A stretch of 10,811 nt of DNA from JBFHFS01 sp041583495 (GTDB lineage Bacteria > Bacteroidota > Bacteroidia > Bacteroidales > Marinilabiliaceae). Below the pieces are notes generated by a model. That model did not search any database. It was not told the origin of the DNA and saw only the letters and a list, made by a program, of their open reading frames with translations. The DNA is taken from assembly GCA_041583495.1 (NCBI GenBank), contig JBFHFS010000095.1, forward strand, positions 1 to 10,811. The letters are read 5' to 3'. A program made the position numbers and the translations under genes. Of the stretch, positions 1 through 6,891 are shown in pieces (positions within the stretch are counted from its first letter, which is position 1; the number at the start of each line of letters is the position of its first letter).

Positions 1-106
1 TCTATCGGCTGATAACTTCGCCACTCTACTCTTTTTTGCTGTTTTTATGCAGTGAAATAATGGTTCTTTAAGTAACAGATAATAAGCGCATAACATCTCT
101 TTGTTA

Positions 107-134
107 AATAAAATGAAAAAAAGTTCATTTTATT
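107..134. repeat. Perfect 11-bp inverted repeat in the leader of the anti-sigma gene
   Basis: The arms AATAAAATGAA (107-117) and TTCATTTTATT (124-134) are exact reverse complements around a 6-base A-rich loop. The stem is AT-rich with only one G:C pair per arm, and no T-tract follows directly, so it is a poor intrinsic terminator. It could be an operator or a weak hairpin in the leader. The rest of 1-263 shows no recognisable gene. A frame-2 open stretch stops at 53-55 and could be the tail of an upstream gene, but it has no family signature. Confidence 0.45.
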
Positions 135-263
135 CGTGAGATTTTGGTTTAAAGATCCTATTACATGTATAAGAGAACAAAACAAAAAAATGTTTTCGAA
201 TAGAGTGATGTGGGATTAAAAAGGGTTCTCCCTGAATTAAAGAGGAATCTACAAAAGATAAAA

Positions 264-1310
264 ATGATAAATCAATCCGATATTGAAAAACTGAAACGCT
301 TCAGCCAGGGACTTTCAGATGTTGAGGAAGAAAAATATATTCACTGTCTGTTTTCAGAAAATGAAGGAGGTAAGGAATTCAAGCAACATCTGCGGAAAGA
401 GTTCAATGAGTATTTAAAGAACCATCCGGGTGAAAACCATAACCTCTCCTATTTGCTGGATCGCATCCATCATACCATTCATAAGACCGAAAACCAGAAA
501 AAAGAGACCCTTGTAAGGAAGATCTATCATTGGTATTCAGCAGCTGCGGCGGTTATATTAATCCCTCTTTTAATTGTCGGTACAATTTGGATTGTCGGGC
601 AACAAGGGGAATCGACGATGATGACTGAAAATTCGGTCACCTCGACTCTGTTTGCCCCCCTGGGTTCACGAATCAGTTTTACTCTTCCCGATGGCACAAA
701 GGGTTGGTTAAACAGTGGTTCCTCTATTAAATATCAACTTCCTTTCAGTAATAACCGACAGATAGCCCTTTTGGGCGAAGCCTGGTTCGATGTGGCCCAC
801 GATGCCTATCATCCCTTTGAAATTGCTGCTGGCGATTCAAAGGTGAAGGTGCTGGGAACCAAATTCAACCTTAATGCTTATCCCGATGAAGAATATGTGG
901 AAGTGGTTCTGGAAGAGGGAAAGGTTAAATTTTCTACCCAAGGGCTTTCATCAGGGATAGAGATGAAGCCGAATGAGCGCCTTGTCTTGAGTGGGGGGGC
1001 TGTCAGCATTGAAGAAACGGACGCCTCGAAATATGCAGCCTGGAAGGAGGGCAAACTCGTGTTTAGAGGCGACTCAATGAAAGAAGTAGCCCGCCGTATT
1101 GAGCGGTGGTATAATGTAGATGTAGTGTTGGTTGACAAGGAGCTCGAGACAAATGTAATACGTGGAACTTTTCAGGACGATTCTCTTGAGGAGGTATTGC
1201 ACTATCTGAGCATGACTTCCCCCATTCGTTTTCGTATTATTGATAGAAAGTTGTTGGATGACGGCACCTTGGAAAGGAAACAAATACTCTTATACAGGAA
1301 AAAAACTTAA
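264..1310 (+). CDS. FecR-family anti-sigma factor (DUF4974 C-terminal domain)
   Basis: This is an inner-membrane anti-sigma factor of the FecR type, which relays a signal from an outer-membrane STN-domain transporter to an ECF sigma factor. With ATG at 264 it is 348 residues long. A cytoplasmic helical segment occupies about residues 1-85, one membrane span lies at about 90-111 (AAAAVILIPLLIVGTIWIVG), the periplasmic FecR domain is at about 128-222, and the DUF4974 domain, which pairs with STN domains, is at about 265-337. The motif VLGTKFN carries the Gly-Thr pair (198-199) where related FecR proteins are known to self-cleave. I prefer ATG 264 because the protein then begins like its relatives (MINQSDIEKLKRF). 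A GTG at 210 would add 18 atypical residues. The next gene is an STN-bearing SusC, its expected partner. No ECF sigma gene is visible; the 263 bases upstream lack one. Confidence 0.93.
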   Translation: MINQSDIEKLKRFSQGLSDVEEEKYIHCLFSENEGGKEFKQHLRKEFNEYLKNHPGENHNLSYLLDRIHHTIHKTENQKKETLVRKIYHWYSAAAAVILIPLLIVGTIWIVGQQGESTMMTENSVTSTLFAPLGSRISFTLPDGTKGWLNSGSSIKYQLPFSNNRQIALLGEAWFDVAHDAYHPFEIAAGDSKVKVLGTKFNLNAYPDEEYVEVVLEEGKVKFSTQGLSSGIEMKPNERLVLSGGAVSIEETDASKYAAWKEGKLVFRGDSMKEVARRIERWYNVDVVLVDKELETNVIRGTFQDDSLEEVLHYLSMTSPIRFRIIDRKLLDDGTLERKQILLYRKKT

Positions 1311-1340
1311 CCCTTTAATCATATTTAATTTAACCCTTTA
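1307..1340 (+). repeat. Paired 11-bp direct repeat upstream of susC
   Basis: TTAACCCTTTA occurs at 1307-1317, overlapping the anti-sigma stop codon, and again identically at 1330-1340. The starts are 23 bp apart, roughly two turns of the helix, so both copies would lie on nearly the same face. This suggests a binding site for a dimeric regulator or an element of the susC promoter. The second copy runs into TAGTTTTA (1339-1346), one base off the Bacteroidota -7 consensus TAnnTTTG. A partial copy (TAACCCTT) lies after susD near 6560. Function is inferred. Confidence 0.5.
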
Positions 1341-1378
1341 GTTTTAATTTAATATGAATCGAAGTAAAGGTCCTTAGC

Positions 1379-1414
1379 AAAACAAAAAGAGGAAATCGCG
1401 GCAACGATTTCCTC
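1379..1414 (-). terminator. Hairpin with a minus-strand T-tract, between the anti-sigma gene and susC
   Basis: GAGGAAATCG (1389-1398) and CGATTTCCTC (1405-1414) form a perfect 10-bp stem with a 6-base loop. Read on the plus strand the stem is followed by A residues. Read on the minus strand it is followed by TTTTTGTTTT (complement of 1379-1388), the layout of an intrinsic terminator for a leftward transcript. No leftward gene ends here, so it could end an antisense RNA that starts near the 5' end of susC. In the sense direction it would be a structured 5' leader about 45 bases ahead of the susC start codon. Confidence 0.5.
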
Positions 1415-1458
1415 AAAAAACTCCAAAAAGAATTTTTAACAATTAACACTTCAAATTT

Positions 1459-4400
1459 ATGAAAAAAATAAGATTTTTTTATGAATGTGATTCCCCTTGT
1501 GTAAAGAAAACATTCAGAATTATGAGAATAACAGTATTCTTACTCCTTGTTCCAATCCTTCAAACCTTTGCGAGCCAGGCTTATTCACAAAAGGCCAGGA
1601 TCTCGGTCGACTTTTCCAAAACCAAATTGTTAGATGCGTTGGATGAAATTGAAGAACTCTCGGAGTTTTATTTCTTATTCAATGAAAAATTGGTAGATAC
1701 CAATCGGGAGGTGACATTGTCTGCCGAGGATCAAAAAATAAGTGATATTCTCGATCACCTCTTCAAAGGAACCGATGTGGTGTATACCATAACCGACCGG
1801 AAAATTATCTTGGCCCCGGGGTTTTTATCCAACACTCAACAGCAGTCCAGAACCGTTTCCGGCCGTGTAACCGACACCTCAGGTGAGCCATTACCCGGTG
1901 TAACGGTGGTGATTAAAGGGACTACATCCGGTACCATTACCGATATGGATGGGACGTACTCTTTTAAAGTGCCGGAGAATGCAACGATGGTATTCTCTTT
2001 TGTTGGGATGAAAACCCAGGAAGTGGAAGTTGGTAACCAAACTGAAATAAATGTGTCTCTGGAATTTGATGCCATAGGACTTGAGGAGGTGATTGCCGTA
2101 GGTTATGGAACCCAGAAGAAACGCGATGTAATTGGAAGTATTGCCTCTATAAAAACCGATGTGCTTGAAACTTCTTCAGGGGTCAGTAACTTCACCTCAT
2201 TGATACAGGGACAGGCTGCCGGTGCCAGTGTGCAAACTTCCACGGGTCGTTTAGGAGCGAGTGTTGATGTTAAAATACGTGGATTAAGTTCTATTAGTGC
2301 GAGTACCTCTCCTTTATGGATTGTTGACGGAGTACCCATTATCTCCTATACATCAACAGGCGCTGAATATACTTCAGAGCAGTCACCTTTTTCATTGATC
2401 AACCAGGCGGATATTGAGTCCATTGAGATCTTGAAAGATGCAGCTGCCACTTCTATCTATGGTTCACGAGGTTCAAATGGTGTAATCCTTATCACCACAA
2501 AAACAGGGGAAAAAGGGAAAACAACCATTAATTTGGACTATAGTACGGGTATGTCTGATCTGCCATTCCAACAAGTTGAGTTTGCTAATACTGCTGAATG
2601 GTTTGAAACAAGGGACAAAGCCAAACAGTCTTATGGTCTGGGCGATTATACCATGGCGGATTATTATTCAAGTGCGACCTATTTGACAGAATCAATGACT
2701 CTTGAACAGGCTAAATCTATTGATACAGATTGGTTTAAAGAAGCCATGCAGAAAGGAAGTTTTCAAAGTGTTAACCTGTCGGCTGTGGGGGGTACCGGCG
2801 CAGGCAATTATTTCATCTCTTCCAACTACAGGAAAGATAAAGGGGTAATGTTAAACGATGACCTTGAGCGATATGGGTTGCGTGCCAACATAGATCTGAT
2901 TCCTTCAGAATACTTCAAAATGGGAGCCAAGTTGAATTTTTCGATGTCAACCAGTAATAGGGGAAAGAACTTCTCTACAGCGGATAGTGGAAATAAAGAT
3001 GGTCGTGCTGGAGGGTTTGCCTTTCTAAATTTAAGTGCTTTAACCTCAAACCCCGTTTACAGCCTGGTTAACCCCAAAGAATATTTTAATCCCTATTTAG
3101 GGAACCCGGTGGGGTTGAGTGATAGGGAAAATATGGTCCAGGACGTGGAGATGTATCGTGCCCTGGCAAGTATATATGGCGAGTATTCCTTTCCGTTTTT
3201 TAAAGAACTCTCGGTAAGGTCCGAATTATCTGTTGATTTTGTTCAGGCCAACAGAAATACCTGGCTGTCTGATAAGATTCGTTGGGATGGTTCATGGGCC
3301 GATGATGTTGCCAATACAACTCGCACCTTTAATTACAATTTGTTTCTAAAATATGACAAGACTTTTGGCGATCATAATTTTAATGCCGTAGGTGGCGTTG
3401 AAGCCCAACGGCATAGTGGCTGGTATCGCCACATGGAAGGGCAAGAATTAGTGGGGAGTTACAAACAGCTGGGTAGCCCGAGTCAAATGATATCGATGTA
3501 TTCGGGTCTTTCCGGAGAAGGATATCTGTTGGCCTATTTTGGTCGTGCCAATTACAAGTTTAAAGATAAGTATTTAGCAGGTATCAGCCTTCGTCGTGAT
3601 GGATCTTCAGTATTTACCCCGGATTACAGGTGGGGTACTTTTGTCGCTCTTTCTGCCGGTTGGATTATTTCTGATGAAGATTTTATGGGCGATTTTGGGG
3701 CTGATAATTTCCTGAAGCTAAGAGGTAGCTTTGGACAAACCGGTAATGCCGGGATCCCTGGTGGACTGGATGCTTTTAAATATACATCTGGACAACCTTA
3801 TGGAAGTGCCGATATATATGCCACTAATGGAACATTGGTTTCAAGTATCGGGGTCTCTGATTTAACCTGGGAAACGACCAACAATTCTGATATTGGTTTG
3901 GACTTTGGGTTTCTAAATAACCGTGTTAATGGTTCCCTGGCCTATTACAATAAGTATGTTAAAGATCTGCTTTTGGCGACTCAGCTGCCCTATTCATCCG
4001 GGATTAGTTCCATTTATGGAAATATCGGTGATCTGGTGAATTCAGGAGTTGAATTAAATGTTGCTTCCACAAACATTAGCAAGCCAAATTTTAAATGGCA
4101 AACCAATTTCAATATTTCATTTAATCACAACGAGGTTAAAAAACTGGTTCCAAGAATAGATGCCGAAGGAGCAGGGATGTTAAGTTGGGTGTATATTACC
4201 AAAACCGGGTACGCTGTTCGTGAATACTATTTAGCCGATTTTGCAGGTGTTGATCCTGAAACCGGTTTATCTATGCTTTATGCTCTTGATAAAGATTATT
4301 ATGCTGAAACCAATGAAACCCGCCGTTTGAAAGACGAGAATGGGGAAGATGTATTAATTATTGCGAACAACGCCAATGCCAACTCAAATAAATTCCATTT

Positions 4401-4932
4401 AAAAGGGAAAAACGCCATCCCATCGTATTATGGGGGGGTCACCAACAAATTGACCTACAAAGCCTTTGACTTGAGTTTTTTAATTACTTTCTCGGGGGGC
4501 AACTATATTTTCGATACTATGTACAGAGATATGGCGACCGATTATAGTAGTAGCACAAGAAGGATGTTAAAGGATGTGTATGATGACTATTGGAAAGCTC
4601 CTGGTGATAATGCTAAATTTCCACGAGTCAACTGGCAAGGAAATATCGTTATGGAAGATGACACCAGAATTGGTTTGGGTGATGTACGAACCAGCACGGA
4701 TCAATGGTTGTTTAAAGGAGATTATGTGAAGTTAAAATCCGTGACTCTGGGGTATAATGTTCCCAGATCGTCAAAAGTTGGGCGAGTTTTCCAGGGGGTA
4801 AGGTTATATGGAACGGTTGAAAACCTGTATACCTTAACAGATTATCCCGGTTGGGATCCTGAGGGGAGTGCTACTTCGTGGGATTTACCCCAGCTATTCT
4901 CTGCAACATTTGGTGTTTCTGTTAAATTTTAA
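1459..4932 (+). CDS. SusC-like TonB-dependent outer-membrane transporter with STN domain
   Basis: This outer-membrane beta-barrel importer works with the SusD lipoprotein and uses TonB energy to take up oligosaccharides. It has 1157 residues. A signal peptide with a long basic N-region ends near AYSQ (41-44). An STN (secretin/TonB N-terminal) domain follows at about 45-118, a carboxypeptidase-regulatory-like beta-sandwich at about 131-202, and a TonB-box-like stretch (EEVIAVGYGTQKKRDV) at 209-224. The plug spans about 222-345, with the SusC landmarks LWIVDGVPI (286-294) and ILKDAAATSIYGSRGSNG (324-341). The barrel runs to the C-terminal FGVSVKF, ending in Phe as expected for BAM insertion. 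The STN domain marks it as a transducer that signals to the upstream FecR protein, so the transporter probably controls its own operon. Start ATG 1459 keeps the N-region typical of STN-type SusC proteins. The glycan cannot be read from this sequence. A G7 run lies at 4432-4438. Confidence 0.97.
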   Translation: MKKIRFFYECDSPCVKKTFRIMRITVFLLLVPILQTFASQAYSQKARISVDFSKTKLLDALDEIEELSEFYFLFNEKLVDTNREVTLSAEDQKISDILDHLFKGTDVVYTITDRKIILAPGFLSNTQQQSRTVSGRVTDTSGEPLPGVTVVIKGTTSGTITDMDGTYSFKVPENATMVFSFVGMKTQEVEVGNQTEINVSLEFDAIGLEEVIAVGYGTQKKRDVIGSIASIKTDVLETSSGVSNFTSLIQGQAAGASVQTSTGRLGASVDVKIRGLSSISASTSPLWIVDGVPIISYTSTGAEYTSEQSPFSLINQADIESIEILKDAAATSIYGSRGSNGVILITTKTGEKGKTTINLDYSTGMSDLPFQQVEFANTAEWFETRDKAKQSYGLGDYTMADYYSSATYLTESMTLEQAKSIDTDWFKEAMQKGSFQSVNLSAVGGTGAGNYFISSNYRKDKGVMLNDDLERYGLRANIDLIPSEYFKMGAKLNFSMSTSNRGKNFSTADSGNKDGRAGGFAFLNLSALTSNPVYSLVNPKEYFNPYLGNPVGLSDRENMVQDVEMYRALASIYGEYSFPFFKELSVRSELSVDFVQANRNTWLSDKIRWDGSWADDVANTTRTFNYNLFLKYDKTFGDHNFNAVGGVEAQRHSGWYRHMEGQELVGSYKQLGSPSQMISMYSGLSGEGYLLAYFGRANYKFKDKYLAGISLRRDGSSVFTPDYRWGTFVALSAGWIISDEDFMGDFGADNFLKLRGSFGQTGNAGIPGGLDAFKYTSGQPYGSADIYATNGTLVSSIGVSDLTWETTNNSDIGLDFGFLNNRVNGSLAYYNKYVKDLLLATQLPYSSGISSIYGNIGDLVNSGVELNVASTNISKPNFKWQTNFNISFNHNEVKKLVPRIDAEGAGMLSWVYITKTGYAVREYYLADFAGVDPETGLSMLYALDKDYYAETNETRRLKDENGEDVLIIANNANANSNKFHLKGKNAIPSYYGGVTNKLTYKAFDLSFLITFSGGNYIFDTMYRDMATDYSSSTRRMLKDVYDDYWKAPGDNAKFPRVNWQGNIVMEDDTRIGLGDVRTSTDQWLFKGDYVKLKSVTLGYNVPRSSKVGRVFQGVRLYGTVENLYTLTDYPGWDPEGSATSWDLPQLFSATFGVSVKF

Positions 4933-4943
4933 ATCGACAAATT

Positions 4944-6548
4944 ATGAAAAAGATTTTATTATATGCGGGAATAGTATTTTTACTAGTCTCCTCTTGCGAA
5001 AACAAGGATTTTTTTGAGTTGGAAAGACCTGTTGAAAGACCCTGGTTAACTTTAACCGAATTCGAAAGAGCCCCTATTGGGTCCTATCGGCAGATTTTTG
5101 CCTCCAATACCAGCTGGGGTAATGGATTTAATTATTGGTATCTATACAAAAATGCTGTTGGCGACGATGTTGCCTGGGCTACTCCCGGGGATGCAGCCTG
5201 GGGTTGGTATCGGGACACTGAAAACGAGAAAGGCTGGTTAGGGGAAATGTTCCAAAAGCTTTATTCCGCGATTTCTTCAACCAATGATGCGATCCAATAC
5301 GTCGAGGAAAATGGAGGTAACCCTTACCCTAACATTTCAGACGAAGACAAAGTAAACAATCTCGATAGGATTGTTGGTGAGCTATACTTTTTAAGGGGGT
5401 TTGCCTATTATATGCTGGCCACCACCTTTGGGGATGCCTATGTGCCCGGAGGTTCCAACGATGGCAAGCAATTAGCATTAAGGACCGTAAGGGCCAGCTC
5501 GTATGAGGAAGCTGCCAATTCAAAAATTGGGACCACTGAAGAAATCTGGAACCAGATGCTTTCTGATTTCCAACAGGCATATGACCTGTTGCCGAAACGT
5601 TATGTTGCCGGTAAAATGCATCTCTCCTACCAGGCTGGTCGGGCAACCAAATTTGCCGCCGCTGCGATGGTTGCACGGATCTATTTTGGCATGGGAAATT
5701 ACGCTAAAGCTGAGGAATATGCCGGGATTGTCATTGACCAGAATGAGGGAGACTATGATCTTAGTGAAGAACCAATGGAAGCCTTTAATAAGAGTACTTT
5801 AGCCCGTGGCAGGGAAACGATTTTGTATACCCCTTGTTACGATGAAACCTTTGGCAACCAAAATTTACATGCGTCTTGTTTTACTCATTTGTTTTTGGAA
5901 AATCCCTGTGCCTGGACTGCGACACATTTGGATTATACAACCGCTCAGCGACTGGGCTGGATGCCGGATCCTAAAAATGATACCACCATCACCATTGTAG
6001 CCAGACGAGATAAACGTTTTCAACAACTAATGGCCTTTCGGGGCGCTTCTAATGTGCCTGAATCCGAAAGGATTGAAGGTGTTTATTACGAATCACGCTC
6101 TAATCTGCAATGGAGGACCATCCTTGCCAGTAAATATTTCAGAGGTCCTGGAGTGCGCTATACCAATGTTCCAACCATACGTCTTGCCGAAATGTATTTG
6201 ACCCGGTCAATATGCCGTTTCAAGGGAGGAGACAAACAAGGCGCTGCGGAAGATTTGAATGTGGTAAGAAAACGCGCATGGGACGAAACGGTTGCCGGTG
6301 AGTCCTATGAGTCTTCAGACAGTTATGTTACTTCAGGAACTGTCACCGAGCAGATGATTGGTGATGAACGACTTATTGAATTGTTCATGGAAGGCGATCG
6401 TATCGATTACTTAAGAGGTCTTAAAGTAGATGTTCCTAACAATGAGACGGAACGAGGGGTTCCAGCGACTGTCCCTTACACCGATAAAGGATTTGTTTGG
6501 TCTATCCCAGTTCAGGAAATGGAACTAAACCAAGGTTATAGTAACTAA
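4944..6548 (+). CDS. SusD/RagB-family nutrient-binding outer-membrane lipoprotein
   Basis: This surface lipoprotein caps the SusC barrel and binds the glycan before import. It has 534 residues. A type II signal peptide ends in the lipobox LVSSC with the lipidated Cys at 18. Acidic residues follow it (ENKDFFE), consistent with the surface-export signal of Bacteroidota lipoproteins. TPR-like helices are visible at about 145-164 (GELYFLRGFAYYMLATTFGD) and 240-265 (around ARIYFGMGNYAKAEEYA). The C-terminal RagB/SusD region includes IRLAEMYLTRS, then DLNVVRKRAWDE, then GDERLIELFMEGDRIDYLRG, and the chain ends IPVQEMELNQGYSN as is usual in the family. It starts 11 bases after the susC stop, so the two are almost certainly cotranscribed. 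No SusE/SusF-like surface glycan-binding protein follows; a strong terminator does. Confidence 0.97.
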   Translation: MKKILLYAGIVFLLVSSCENKDFFELERPVERPWLTLTEFERAPIGSYRQIFASNTSWGNGFNYWYLYKNAVGDDVAWATPGDAAWGWYRDTENEKGWLGEMFQKLYSAISSTNDAIQYVEENGGNPYPNISDEDKVNNLDRIVGELYFLRGFAYYMLATTFGDAYVPGGSNDGKQLALRTVRASSYEEAANSKIGTTEEIWNQMLSDFQQAYDLLPKRYVAGKMHLSYQAGRATKFAAAAMVARIYFGMGNYAKAEEYAGIVIDQNEGDYDLSEEPMEAFNKSTLARGRETILYTPCYDETFGNQNLHASCFTHLFLENPCAWTATHLDYTTAQRLGWMPDPKNDTTITIVARRDKRFQQLMAFRGASNVPESERIEGVYYESRSNLQWRTILASKYFRGPGVRYTNVPTIRLAEMYLTRSICRFKGGDKQGAAEDLNVVRKRAWDETVAGESYESSDSYVTSGTVTEQMIGDERLIELFMEGDRIDYLRGLKVDVPNNETERGVPATVPYTDKGFVWSIPVQEMELNQGYSN

Positions 6549-6582
6549 ATAAAAAAACCTAACCCTTCTTTTATGCAGAAAC

Positions 6583-6622
6583 CCTTGGGGCTTAACTTTA
6601 TAAATTAAGCCTCAAGGTTTTT
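6583..6622 (+). terminator. Strong intrinsic terminator after susD
   Basis: CCTTGGGGCTTAA (6583-6595) pairs with TTAAGCCTCAAGG (6605-6617) over 13 base pairs, including one G:U, around a 9-base loop. TTTTT follows at 6618-6622. It lies 34 bases past the susD stop and should end the susCD transcript, so the downstream GH2 gene probably needs its own promoter. On the minus strand only TTT follows the stem, so it is a weaker candidate there. Confidence 0.85.
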
Positions 6623-6624
6623 GC

Positions 6625-6891
6625 TTAGCTTTTTGTATAATTATTCTGATGTGGCCAGTAATACCATTCCCTGAAAAAATAATCGATAGGGGCGTATAGG
6701 CCACTCATTACCATCCAGGTAATGTTGTTCTTTTGTCAAAAAAGTTGAAAAGTCGTTCTAAGTAAATACCGGGAATAAGTGTGTTAATGAAATGAATACC
6801 AGCGTCATGGTAGTCTTTCAGTAAACGATTTGGGCTTCTTCTGGGGTCGTGGAATTATGTCCTGGTCTTCACCATAATATAAGAATTTACC
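6625..6891 (-). pseudogene. Probable frameshifted 3' remnant of a convergent gene, product unknown
   Basis: The gap between susD and the GH2 gene is 343 bases. Beyond the terminator, its minus strand reads as coding DNA broken across frames. A stretch with YYGEDQDIIPRP is followed by PEEAQ in another frame, then LLKDYHDAGIHFINTLIPG continuing to about 6731, then GLYAPIDYFFREWYYWP and a stop at 6625-6627. Adding one base in each of three homopolymers (plus-strand G4 at 6843-6846, T3 at 6829-6831, T4 at 6731-6734) joins these into one frame of about 99 residues. It opens after a minus-strand TGA at 6922-6924 inside the GH2 signal-peptide codons, and has no start codon. Its stop sits 8 bases from the susD terminator stem, as in a convergent pair. 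I do not recognise the family; GIHFINTLIPG resembles a TIM-barrel strand. It is either a decayed gene or an intact-gene fragment with sequencing indels. A 7-bp inverted repeat, CATTACC-N5-GGTAATG, lies at 6706-6724. Confidence 0.4.

Noticed and set aside
2..55. Open frame ending in a stop at 53-55 that might be the tail of an upstream sigma factor.
   Set aside because: The 17 residues are hydrophobic (LLFFAVFMQ at the end) and lack any region-4 character; too short to assign.
210..263. GTG at 210 as the start of the anti-sigma factor.
   Set aside because: The added 18 residues are basic and unlike FecR N-termini, whereas ATG 264 begins directly with the family-typical helix. Neither has a clear ribosome-binding site, so this stays a judgement.
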